Translations under genes and position numbers: made by a program
In this document: piece by piece, positions 33,919 through 44,565 of the stretch
How the letters are laid out: each line of letters begins with the position of its first letter
Numbering within the stretch: the stretch's first letter is position 1
NCBI RefSeq assembly: GCF_945859705.1
Contig: NC_079134.1
Coordinates: 32,307,136 to 32,371,135, forward strand
From: Episyrphus balteatus
Taxonomy: Eukaryota; Arthropoda; Insecta; Diptera; Syrphidae
DNA length: 64,000 nt
Reading direction: 5' to 3'
Notes under the pieces: model-generated
What the model saw: the letters and a program-made list of their open reading frames with translations, nothing else
Told to the model about the DNA's origin: nothing
Database searches by the model: none

Positions 33919-36739
33919 TTTTTTTTTTCAATTTTAATGTAAATTGATAAGAAATTACTATCCATGAATGGAGCATAACTATTACTTTCATAGTTAACTA
34001 AAAAAATTGTCTGTATTTTTAACATTTGCTTGGGAAAAATAAAAGTTTGATGGTAACTCACGTTACAAAAATCGGACACGAATTTTAAGAGTCCGACAGT
34101 ATGAAGTTTTTATCTGAAATTAAGAATCTTAATTTGTTTTCAAAGAAGATTCCATACATACAAAATTACAAGCTTTTAATATGAGTGACAAAACCAAAGA
34201 TTTTTTCAATATTTTGAGGAAAAATTTTAAAATATTTAGGTAACTCACGTAACATTATTTTGGTAACTCATGTTACCTGCGATTTGTGGTTCCAAAAGTA
34301 AAGAAAAGATGCATTTTCACTCAAGTTTTTTTTTAATCTAATAGTGTGTAACGAAGCTTGCTTAAATGTTAACTTATTTTAGCACTCACGAGGGGATATT
34401 GTCATCGTCACTATTAGACTCATCATATTTTCAGTTTGCTTGTTTTCCCGTCATTTTCATGTGAAATTCTTCTGTTGTTGGCAAGCTTATGCTATAAAAA
34501 TGCTTTAAGATTATTAAACTCCCTGAATTTTATGTCTATCCATAAGGGAATACAACAAACAATCTTTTCTTGCAACTTGCATAAAGAGTTGCCGTTTGTA
34601 AATAGTAATTTGCTAATAAAAAAAGTAAAAAGACTGCATAATTTGTTCAAAATTCGTGTCCACTTTTTCATGAAATCTATCGAATATCTATTTAATATGT
34701 TTTTTGAGAAAAAAGTTAATATTTGGATTTTTAACGAATTTAATTTGAAAAAATAGCCTATTTTTCAATCAAAAAAGTTACGAAAAAAAATTTTCATTTT
34801 TGAAAAGCTTGGAATGCAATTATGTATTTAGATTAAAAACTATTTTTTAAGATTAAGAAAACCTACACTTTTGTTTTAGAAAATATTGAGAAAGTTGAAA
34901 AAAAAAAACAAAAAAAACTATTTTTAAGATTGATTTTTCCGTAAATGACAGTAATATTGGCGAGAAAAAATTTTCCATAGAAACCAAATTATACTTTTCT
35001 AATGGCCTTTAACCTTCTTATTTTGAATCTAGCATTAGAATAGCTCTTACGTGAAAAGTTTTTGAGATATTGTATTTTGAACGTCCAAAACACTATTTTT
35101 GTGATGTTTTGGCATGGTAATATGTCAAAAATGTGAAGTGATAGATTTTTTTTTTGACTTCGGATTCGAGCTCAGCGCACAAAAAACATTAAACAAATAT
35201 ACTTTGATTTCTATAAAAAAAAACTGTTTGACTAGTGAACTCGAACAAGGCATTCGATTATTTCTGCCCGTTCGATTTCGCCAGTCAAAAAGTTTTTTTT
35301 TTTATAGAAATCAAAGTATATTTTTTTAATGGTTTTTTGTGTGCTGATCTCGAATCCGAAGTCAGAAAAAATCAATAATAATTGCTTCTGGATATTTTAA
35401 CATATGAACAAAAATATTTCTTCATTTCTTTACATAATATAAAGCAAAAACTTTAAGTTAAAAAAATAGACGTTTCAACCTTCACTTAAATACCGTTATA
35501 ACCTTCCTAAGAGTTTTAATTTTATTTAGAATACCTACAATAAGCGGGTCTTCAGTTTATTAGAATTTAAAGTTTTTCCCTAAAAATATGCAGCGTTGTT
35601 CATCACATCAATAGCAGACCCAAAACATAAAAAAAAACTTGCACATACATATTTCCAGAATTAAAAATTTTAAATTCAGTTCAACTGAAAACCCTACGAA
35701 ACTACCTACCTATGTGTGTTTATAACATTATAAATGTAGGTTCCTATTTCATAACATTTTTGCCTCTAAAGAACGTACATGGTACTTACCTTACTAGAGG
35801 TCTGAGGCCGACTAAAGAAAAAACATTTCAAGGCGTAGTGCGTAGATATAGATACTAACTAATTGTAATAGTATATGTATTATTTTCATCAAAGCAGACC
35901 GTTGTGGGCGGAGTCAAATTTAAAGTCAACGCATACACACTCGATTATTTCTATGAAAATAGAAAATCAATGTGTGATTTTTTTGTATTTAGTATAATGT
36001 AGGTACACATTTTTATGTAGGTATTTGGTTTGTTTTTATAATATAAAAATAAGTCGCAAATCGCAATAATCTGATTGGATGAATAGTAGGTACATAAATT
36101 GAGTTGAGGTCTTAGGTCGTTAGTGTGGTAGTAAATGAAATGCATCTCTCCAAAACTAGGGCTATAGAGATAAATTTAAAGATGGAAAAAAATTGGGGGT
36201 ATTTTCAAAAGATGTCTAAGGGTTTTTCTAGGATATTGAAGAAGTTACCTATATAGTAAATATGTTTAAAATAGGAAGATGCAAAAATACGTTAAATTCA
36301 ATTTATTTTTATATATTGAAATTGAGGAACCTAACTTCTGGGAAAAATAGAACAAAAAAGCTGTTGGCAATATAGGAATTGAATGGGTAGCAGTACCTAA
36401 CACTTATTAAACTAAGAATTGAGGAGCATCCATAAAAATCAAGTTGGAGTGTTGAATTTTACTTTGCGTTTTATTGAAGGGAGTAAAGTAGGTTGAAGGT
36501 AGGTCCAGCCTTTAAAGGTTTTTAAATATGAAAGGGTAATGATAGGTATGTATGTATATCCAAATATTGGAAATGACGTAGCCTTTAAAGAGCATTGAAT
36601 TACCTGCAGCTAGTTGGTTTAAGTGCGTTATGTTCTGTTTTTGGAAGTTTTTAACAGTATTTTAAGGTAGTTTTTACATCAAATTAAAGATTTGAGCATT
36701 AATCTGCAAAGAGTATTAAATCTATGCATTGTTAACTTT

Positions 36740-38696
36740 GTATCATAAAGTTTCAAAATCATGCATCTGTTTCAGCCAATTTAAAGGTCAAATCGTGGAG
36801 CAACAAATTCGAGATTAGGGTAACAAATTAGCAACAAAATAGCTTAAGATTCCTGCGTACTTAGATTTTAAAATTTGTGTTTTATCGTACCCAGCTTGAT
36901 GGATGACGTCATCGAAAAATTAGTTTATCTCCTGTAAGATGGGATTGGGTGGTGATAGAAAATTTAAAAATAACTTTTTGCAGAGCAACAAATTCTGTCT
37001 ATAATTTGGCATTTTTAGTTTTTTGAAAAAGCGTATAGATAAAAAGTCTCCACAAAATTGCATCTGTTGCAGTCGATTTGAAGGTCAAATCGTGGAGCAA
37101 CAAATTCAAGATTGGGGTAACAAATTAGCAACAAATTAGCAACAAATTCCTGCATACTTAGATTTTCAAATTTGCGTTGTGGCGTACCCAGCTTGACGTC
37201 AAGCTGGGTACGCCACAGATTTAAGGGGTAAGGGGGGGAGCAACAAATTCGGGATTGGGGTAACAAATTAGCAACAAATTAGCAACAAATTACTGCATAC
37301 TTATTTTTTTGAAATTTTGAGTATTACGATTTTTTGCGTTGTTGGATGACGTCATCGAAAAATTATTTTTCCTCCTGTAAGATGGGATTAATTAATGATA
37401 GAAAATTTAAAAATAGCTTTTTGCAGAGCAACAAATTCTGTCAAAAATTTGGCGTTTTTAGTTTTTTGAAAAATTGTATAGATAAAAAGTCTCCACAAAA
37501 TTGCATCTGTTGCAGTCGATTTGAAGGTCAAATCGTGGAGCAACAAATTCAAGATTGGGGTAACAAATTAGCAACAAATTAGCAACAAATTCCTGCATAC
37601 TTAGATTTTCAAATTTGCGTTGTGGCGTACCCAGCTTGACGTCAAGCTGGGTACGCCACAGATTTAAGGGGTAAGGGGGGGAGCAACAAATTCGGGATTG
37701 GGTTAACAAATTAGCAACAAATTAGCAACAAATTACTGCATACTTATTTTTTTGAAATTTTGAGTATTACGATTTTTTGCGTTGTTGGATGACGTCATCG
37801 AAAAATTATTTTTCCTCCTGTAAGATGGGATTAATTAATGATAGAAAATTTAAAAATAGCTTTTTGCAGAGCAACAAATTCTGTCAAAAATTTGGCGTTT
37901 TTAGTTTTTTGAAAAATTGTATAGATAAAAAGTCTCCACAAAATTGCATCTGTTGCAGTCGATTTGAAGGTCAAATCGTGGAGCAACAAATTCAAGATTG
38001 GGGTAACAAATTAGCAACAAATTAGCAACAAATTCCTGCATACTTAGATTTTCAAATTTGCGTTGTGGCGTACCCAGCTTGACGTCAAGCTGGGTACGCC
38101 ACAGATTTAAGGGGTAAGGGGGGGAGCAACAAATTCGGGATTGGGGTAACAAATTAGCAACAAATTAGCAACAAATTACTGCATACTTATTTTTTTGAAA
38201 TTTTGAGTATTACGTGTTTTTGCGTTTTTTCGTTTCATCCACATATGTTCCACAAATGCATTCAAGCTCCACAAGGCATTTTGAACATGAAGGGATTGGA
38301 ATAAAAACTTGATATGGACCTTTTTGAAAAGGTTTCAAGGACCTCTTTCTATTGATACCACTTTTTTGACTGTGCGATCATTTTTGGGCGATTTAGCTTT
38401 TTTGCATAATCTGTTAATGTGCATTTGAAGGGCAAAACGTGGAGCAACAAATTCGAAATTAGGGTAACAAATTAGCAACAAATTAGCAACAAATTCCTGC
38501 ATACTTACATTTTTGAAATTTTGAATTTTAATTTGTGGCGTACCCAGCTTGACGTCAAGCTGGGCACGCCACAGATTTAAGGGGTAAGGGCAGGAGCAAC
38601 AAATTCGGGATTGGGGTAACAAATTAGCAACAAATTAGCAACAAATTCCTGCATACTCAGATTTTGGATTTTCGGTTGTGGCGTACCCAGCTTGAC
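36740..38696 (-). repeat. Right tandem array of the foldback
   Basis: Mirror image of the left array. The 38-bp junction palindromes are at 37179-37216, 37622-37659, 38065-38102 and 38535-38572, the last with one mismatch (GGGCACGCC for GGGTACGCC). The unit spacings 443, 443 and 470 bp equal those of the left arm. The innermost full unit has two copies of the 11-bp word where the left arm has three. Confidence 0.93.
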
Positions 38697-38702
38697 GGAC
38701 CT

Positions 38703-38711
38703 CGTTGGATG
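38703..38711 (+). other. Target-site duplication, right copy (CGTTGGATG)
   Basis: Exact 9-bp partner of 28367-28375, immediately outside the right terminus of the giant foldback. The next base on each outer side differs, so the duplication is exactly nine bases. Confidence 0.85.
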
Positions 38712-39879
38712 GACGAAGGAAAATGTTTTTGTTCCTTTTTTTTTGTCTCTTTTGAATAACCCACTTGTAACTTTTTTGTATCCAACCCTAAGGTCATTCA
38801 TAGGCAACAAAGGTTCTTTTTTTTTTCACCTTTTAAGGTAAATAGGGAATAATAATTTCTTATAAATAAATGCTAGAACGATTCTTTTTTTATTGGAATT
38901 TTTGGTGTAGGTGTTGATTTTAAGGAACACAAAAAAATAGAACAGGGATGGTTTGAATACGTTTTTTGAATTTTAAATAATTTTAAACCCCACTAACGGA
39001 AGTTTCAGGGAAAATTATAATGAGATTTATGATTTTTTTTGTATGTGGGCTTCGCAATTCATAGCTTGAATAGGAAACAGAAAGCTTGCAACAAAGTTCA
39101 TTCTTCTAGGAAAATATATTTTTGTACCTTTTAAGAATTTGGCATTTCAAAATGGTTGAAACCAAATTGGGTATAAAACATTAATTAAGAAGTTTCTTTG
39201 TTCCAACTTTACGCAATACTTAACTGGAAATTGCATCGCACTGGACATGAGGACAACATAAAAAATAGCCCATGCAACATGCGGCACTAATGACTAATTT
39301 CAGGAAAAGTGACCATATGTTTGTCACATACTAAGAAGAATATAGGTACACCAAATGCACCAAACAGATGAGAAAAATACATGCGAAATGCACATTATGT
39401 AATTGGATGCTTACAAGCGTGCCCACATGTGTACCACTGCCTCATGTTCAAATGAGCAAAAAAACATGTCCAGGACTCCGTAAACACCTTAAAAGCAGCC
39501 AAAGGGTTTCGCATGAATACGTTTTCGCATGTTATACGACCTGCGAATATACGACATTGTTATGCATTATAGCCGCTTGTTGACTTTCTACATTTGATAT
39601 AATTCCTTGTTTCAATTTTGGACTGAAATTTTGACTTGTTTGGTGTCATCTGCTTTATTTTGAAATTAGATAGGTAGAATATTTTTGGCCGCTCATTTTA
39701 AAGAAAACAATTGTTAGAGAGTAGGGACGAATCAAACTGTTGTTTGACTTTATAAATAGCAATAAGAAATAAAATATACGACAGCGTTGCACGAACTAGA
39801 TATTATGGTAAAAGTTGCTTAAGAAATTAAAGCTTGATGTGCAAATATTCATTACACAGCCACACAACTGCGACTAGGT
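38712..39879. other. Non-coding flank of the foldback
   Basis: No gene recognised. The 71-codon open frame over 39368-39583 has Cys- and Thr-rich content without domain or codon bias and is not supported as a gene. Confidence 0.45.
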
Positions 39880-40185
39880 TTTTCATATAGTTTTTGGGTC
39901 GCTGAAACCGAATCCGAAGTCTATTTTGCCGTATCACGTCAGGTTTTCGAGATAACCTCAAAAAATGTCACGAAAAAAAAAATTGTTTTCTCTGATCTGG
40001 ATGTGCGAATATATTAATCATATAGTTTTTCGGTCGCTGAATCCAGACTCGAAGTCAATTTTGCCCTATCGCGTCAGGTTTCCGAGATATTCTCAAAAAA
40101 ATGTCAAAACCAAAAAAAACAAAAGCTCTTATCTGGAGGTGTGAATATGTTGGGTCGTTGAAACCGAATCCGAAGTCGTGTATGT
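39880..40185 (+). repeat. Diverged ~130-bp tandem repeat
   Basis: The word GGTCGCTGAAACCGAATCCG recurs, with changes, at about 39897, 40031 and 40152. Each copy is followed or preceded by CGTCAGGTTTTCGAGATA and GATCTGGATGTGCGAATAT-like blocks, giving periods of about 134 and 121 bp. A related CGAATCCGAAGTC word ends the nested inverted repeat at 32131-32338. Confidence 0.75.
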
Positions 40186-40485
40186 GAATCTTTCTGATGC
40201 TTTCTCCATTCAAAGAAAACTTGAAGAAGTATTCAAATTTAATTTCTGTAAAACCGTTTGGAAGTTTAAATGTTAAAAAGGACTTCATGAGTTCGGAAGA
40301 AAAAATTTGTTCAAGGATTATAATACTTAATACATACATAATTATAATTCATTAAAATGTCAAAATTTGTAGAAGGTCATTGAAAACCTTGATTTTATAA
40401 ATCCATTCTTTTCAATCGAATAAGTGACAACGTGAAATAATGGGAAACAACACTAAAATTCAGAGTTCATAAATTCGACTTTAAA

Positions 40486-41160
40486 AGCTGAAACACAATC
40501 ACGCTTTGCCGTCGATTTTGACAACTGCGAAAAGTTCAACTATAGGAAATCTGTGTATCCTCACACAATGACGCTTTTCTTACGTACGCTTTTTTTGACA
40601 AACGTAAGGAAACGTAAGAAAGCGAGCAAAAGTTCAACCAGACTGAACTTTTGCTCGCTTTCTGACATTTAACAGACATAGTTACAGTCACCCACATTAT
40701 TATTGCGCCAAATGTGAATAAAAAAAAAAAATTATTGCAAAACTATGTGTGTTTTTTAATTTCTCTATATAGATTTTGCACAAAAAAACGATATCGAGAT
40801 ATTTTAAATCAAAACAATTTACGTATTAAAAACAAAAAAAATTTAATGATGTTTTAGACTGAGTTTTATTGTTAAAAACAATATATTTTGATTGGTTTTG
40901 TTTTTATAAATATAGGATTAAAGAATAAACAAATTTCTATGCATTTTTTAAACACATTAATATCCTTTTTCATTTTTCCACAATTAAATCAAGATAAAGA
41001 CTTGGCCCAATAATTTTGTGAGTGAGTGTGTTTTTTTTATTTGACAGCAGATTTTATGTTGCAATCAGCTGTTCAAAGTCAAAGTGACAGAAGCGCGCTT
41101 TGAGGATTTCTCAACGTAACGCAACGAAGCGACGCCCTGAAGCGTGATTGTGTTTCAGCT
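40486..41160. mobile_element. TIR element, 675 bp, with internal strong hairpin
   Basis: The ends are AGCTGAAACACAATCACGCT and the inverse. TTAA-like sequence stands on both sides, so the target duplication may be TTAA or a similar word, but the boundary is ambiguous by a base or two. At about 40621-40662 a GC-containing hairpin pairs AAGCGAGCAAAAGTTCA with its inverse around a 7-base loop, and ACGTAAG/CTTACGT words lie beside it. No open frame of interest. Confidence 0.7.
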
Positions 41161-41381
41161 TTAAGGCGGCAGTGAACAAAAGTGACAGTTTGCATATTTT
41201 GACACTTGCTAGATCTATTTCAGAAAGTGAGTTAAATGAAACTGCTAACAAACGTGCAGTATTTTTATCGCTATCAAGACATTTTAATTTTTTCTTTAAA
41301 CTCATTCTGATTCATTACTTCAACTCAAGTAGGTATGTTCAGTAGCTAAGCAGGCAGCAACCTTAACAGTATACCTAAAAC

Positions 41382-43374
41382 TAGTGATGGGAACTATCGA
41401 ATAAAAACTATCCTATCGATAGTTGTAAAATATTCATTTATTCGACAGTTTTAAATCATTCATTCATTCATTTAAAAAGTCCAAAACACCCCCAAAATCT
41501 GGATTTAGGGGCAATTTTCTCAAAAACTAGAAGACATAGGAACATATAGTTTTCACTGTCGATAAGGAATCAATTGAGGTAGTTTTCTGGGTGAGTAATT
41601 TTTTTATTAAAATTCACAGTCTTGACAAAAATTGTATAAAATGAGTTTTTAAAAAATTTTCTTCGCCTATTTTTAACTTTGAAATCGATTATTTCAAAAA
41701 CTATTGGTTATAACACATTGATTTCAAAATTAGAATTAAATGTACAATTTTGCCTTTCGCAAATGCTATCATTTATTACTGTAAGTGTTGCCGTTGTTTT
41801 TTAATATTTTTTTTTTTTTTTATTTTTATAATTTTTTTTTTTAGAAAACTGCCCCTCCCACCTAAACGGGGGGAGAAAGACCCCCCTCCCAAAGAAAAAA
41901 ATGTTTGTATTCAACTCCTCTACAAAAACTTGTTATCAAATCCTGGCGCCCAGGTTATCCTACTATGTGTCAAAACAACATTTTTGTTCTATACCTAAAA
42001 GTTCGAATTTCTGTATCTGGGTTGAAATCGTAAAATTTTTTTTTCTAAGCCAATTTTAAACTGATTTCGAAAAAAAAAAATACCTCGTTTGATTTTGAAA
42101 TAAATGTTATTTTAGAATATATTTTTTAAACAGCATGTTGCTGTGAAAATATATACTTTAATTTGATGTCGAAGTTGGGTAAATGACGAAAAAAATTTAA
42201 TTTTTGAACTTTGACAGCTTATAAATTCTAGGTGGTTTAATCGAGTTACATGTTTTATACATTGTTGAAAAGGTATATTTATCTCCTATCAAAAATGGGT
42301 AAAAATTTGACGAAGCTAGATTTTTTTTAATGGGTGAGGGTTAGTGTGGTCCACGTTATAAGGCAAAAAAATAAACCATATAATTCATTACTTCCCCACC
42401 CATTATTTTGCTACAGACATCTATACCAACATATGCTGAGAGTTTTAGCTCTCAAAAGTAAAAGAAAGAGGGCGCTCATCAGCTTTGAAATATTAGACTT
42501 TGTTACCCTTAATATCTGATTATATCGTAATAGGACTTGGCTTTGAGTTGGAATTTGGCTTAAATATGATAAGCACGCATGCTTCCGACAGCCAAGTTAA
42601 TGATTTTCATGTTTCTTTGGTTTTGAGTCATTCATATTTCATTGATCAATTCTGTTTTGTTTTAACTTTAAGCAAAAAATACTTACAGACGAATTTAAAT
42701 GAACAAAAAAATCGGTGAAAATATCACTTAACTAGTGTTTTTTTATGAAAGAAAAAACATTTCATGAAAAATTTGACCACTTCGCAACTTAATTCACATG
42801 ATAAATTAAAAAAAAATAATTTACTAGGCATGAGTACCTAGCTAGAACAGCATCTGAGTAAAAACTTTGAGCCTGTTGAGCGCCCACTTACACTTCACCT
42901 AAAAAGCTGAAATTTCACGTGAGTAATACAAAACACATATGCAACCAATTTTTGAGTGGGGAACAAAGGAAATGTAAAAACCAAAAAATTGGACCACCCT
43001 AGTGAGGGTCAAAAAAATCGTTTTTTGCTCCTAACTCCAGATTTTGGCGGTGTTAAGGACTTTTTAAATACCGTTTCGTAATCAGTGCGACTAGCTCTAC
43101 AAAACGTGATAGGTCTCCGCCCGCGTATATTTTAAAACCTCATTTTTGTAACACCGTGTAGTTTTTTCATTCAAATAGTTTCCTTAAACGATAGTTTTTT
43201 CATTTGAATAGTTTTTTTATACGATAGTTTTTATTCGATAGTTTATTCGATAGTTTGTTCGATAGTTTTTATTCGATAGTTTTTATTGGAATGAATAAAT
43301 GAATGAATGAACTAGTCGAATCATTCAGTTGCTAACTATCGATAGTTCAAATCATTAGATAGTTTTCATCACTA
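41382..43374. mobile_element. hAT-like element, 1993 bp, 8-bp target duplication
   Basis: The left end is TAGTGATGGGAACTATC and the right end is the inverse of TAGTGATGAAAACTATC, two mismatches in 17. CCTAAAAC flanks both ends exactly (41374-41381 and 43375-43382). The TAGTG start fits the YARNG rule of hAT transposons, and 8 bp is the hAT duplication size. Subterminal regions are rich in TATCGATAG, ATTCATTCATTC and ATAGTTTTTATTCG words, likely transposase-binding arrays. The interior has only short frames, so it is non-autonomous or badly decayed. Confidence 0.88.
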
Positions 43375-43414
43375 CCTAAAACCTAGTTTTTCAAACTAAG
43401 ATTAGAGCCATTAG

Positions 43415-43641
43415 CAATGGCGTATCCAGAAAAAAATTTGGGGGGGGCTGAAAAATGTTTCAAAAATTTTTGATATGGTAAATGTACTACAAATTTTTCT
43501 CTTTTATTATTCATCTTTGATCGAGAGAAAAGCACTGTGCTGCGGTACTGAAAGTCGTATAGTAGCATTTTACTGCTCCCGACAACTTCGTACCCCCCTG
43601 AGCCCCCCTGCGCCCTCCCCCCCCCCCTCAATACGCCACTG
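43415..43641. mobile_element. hAT-like MITE, 227 bp, 8-bp target duplication
   Basis: Starts CAATGGCGTATCC and ends AATACGCCACTG, flanked on both sides by GCCATTAG (43407-43414 and 43642-43649). Inside, a G run near the left end faces a C run near the right end, so the termini can pair over about 25-30 bases. It lies 32 bp from the preceding hAT element but has its own duplication. A related right end (CAACGCCACTG after a C run) is seen at 47205-47243. Confidence 0.88.
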
Positions 43642-44343
43642 GCCATTAGCTCAGCCTTTTTGGCACAAATGACCTTCTTAGAATAATTTGGCATCGTTAA
43701 TGCAAATATCATTCTCTATTTGTTGTATGTTCAGATGTTCATTTCTTTAGTAGCCAGAGAGATTTTCAGAATTGAACTTTCTGCATAGTACATAAAACAG
43801 GGGCACCCTGTTAACTTTTGTTATTTTTATAAACTTTGTAATTTCAAAAATACAAGCCATTACTATCAACTTATCTGGTCACTTTAGTTTTCGTCCCTCT
43901 TAGAAATAATGTCATCAGCTCGGTGGCGGGCGGGGGGAGTGGTCGGGAGGGAAAGAAGCGACTACTGTTGTGTTTTATAGTAAGGGTAAAATGATGGGTG
44001 CTTTGGTTATTGCTGTAATTGTTGTTGTTGTTGTTGTTGTTGTTGTTTGTGATTCCATCCGCTCTCGAATATAACTTTAATCGCAAATCAAAAAAAGGTA
44101 GGCGAGTCGCATTTGATAGAAATCGTGAGTGGAATTTAAAAAATATCATTTTAATTTTTCTTCCCTTTATATTCTTATACGCTTTTGCTTCTTGTATGAG
44201 TGTGATTTTGTTGTTGTATATTCTTACCTATATACTCTTATATATAGATAGCCGGTCAATCTCCAGACAAAATTGATGCGAAATGATTGGAATAATAAAT
44301 TTTATCGGTCACCAGGTGGTTTGGACTTGAAACTCAAGAAGGA

Positions 44344-44371
44344 TATATAAGTTTTAGGTCGGTAGGTCACA
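44344..44371 (+). promoter_or_regulatory. Possible TATA/initiator promoter
   Basis: TATATAA (44344-44350) is followed by TCACAGTAG, an initiator-like word with its A at 44369-44371, 25-27 bp downstream. That is close to the normal TATA spacing. No coding exon was found downstream, so this is only a candidate. Confidence 0.25.
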
Positions 44372-44539
44372 GTAGTGTGAGCAAAAAAAAAGAAAAACAA
44401 CAACAACATAAGAGTATCTAAGCTGAATCAGCGTGAAGCAAATGTATGACGACTTTAAACGGTGACGCGACAATACGACGACGACGGACGACATCGAAGC
44501 TACTTTATTTTTGCCAAAGTTTATTCGCCCTCAAGGCCA

Positions 44540-44565
44540 TATAAACCGGGTGGTTGGTTGGTTCA
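44540..44565 (+). promoter_or_regulatory. Possible TATA/initiator promoter
   Basis: TATAAA (44540-44545) and TTCAGTTTGG with A at 44565 give a 25-bp TATA-to-initiator distance and a good arthropod TCAGT initiator. A GCG|GTGAGA splice-donor-like word occurs about 45 bp later, so a short leader exon is imaginable. No transcript evidence. Confidence 0.3.

Larger units (their letters stand above)
28376..38702. mobile_element. Giant (10.3-kb) Foldback-type element
   Basis: The element starts AGGTCCGTCAAGCTGGGTAC and ends with its exact inverse. Left arm 28376-33576 and right arm 33919-38702 are near-identical inverted repeats of about 4.8 kb (plus one 403-bp insertion on the left) around a 342-bp spacer. 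A 9-bp direct repeat flanks the whole unit. The outer 1.8 kb of each arm is a tandem array of units that share TIR-like ends; the inner 3.4 kb is mostly unique. Foldback (FB) elements of flies have long inverted repeats built of tandem subrepeats and 9-bp target duplications, and are related to Mutator-like elements. The match here is by architecture, not by sequence comparison. No transposase frame is present: the longest frames are 106 codons, occur once per arm as mirror copies, and show no domain. Arm differences noticed are few: the insertion at 31690, one extra 11-bp repeat near 29950, and a handful of single-base changes. The element is therefore young or its arms are homogenised. Confidence 0.88.

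Noticed and set aside
28456..38622. Repeated 82-, 83- and 95-codon frames and mirrored 64-, 71- and 106-codon frames
   Set aside because: They repeat because the DNA is tandem and palindromic. No domain or signal is present and the unit frames overlap TIR palindromes.
28376..38702. Assembly or sequencing fold-back artefact
   Set aside because: Not excluded, but disfavoured: a 9-bp direct repeat flanks the unit, one arm has an extra TA-flanked insertion with a clean empty site in the other, and a non-symmetric 342-bp spacer separates the arms.
28376..38702. CRISPR-like array or bacterial integron
   Set aside because: The repeats are hundreds of bases long, arranged as inverted arms with TIRs, in a eukaryotic context with splice signals. 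Nothing fits a prokaryotic system.
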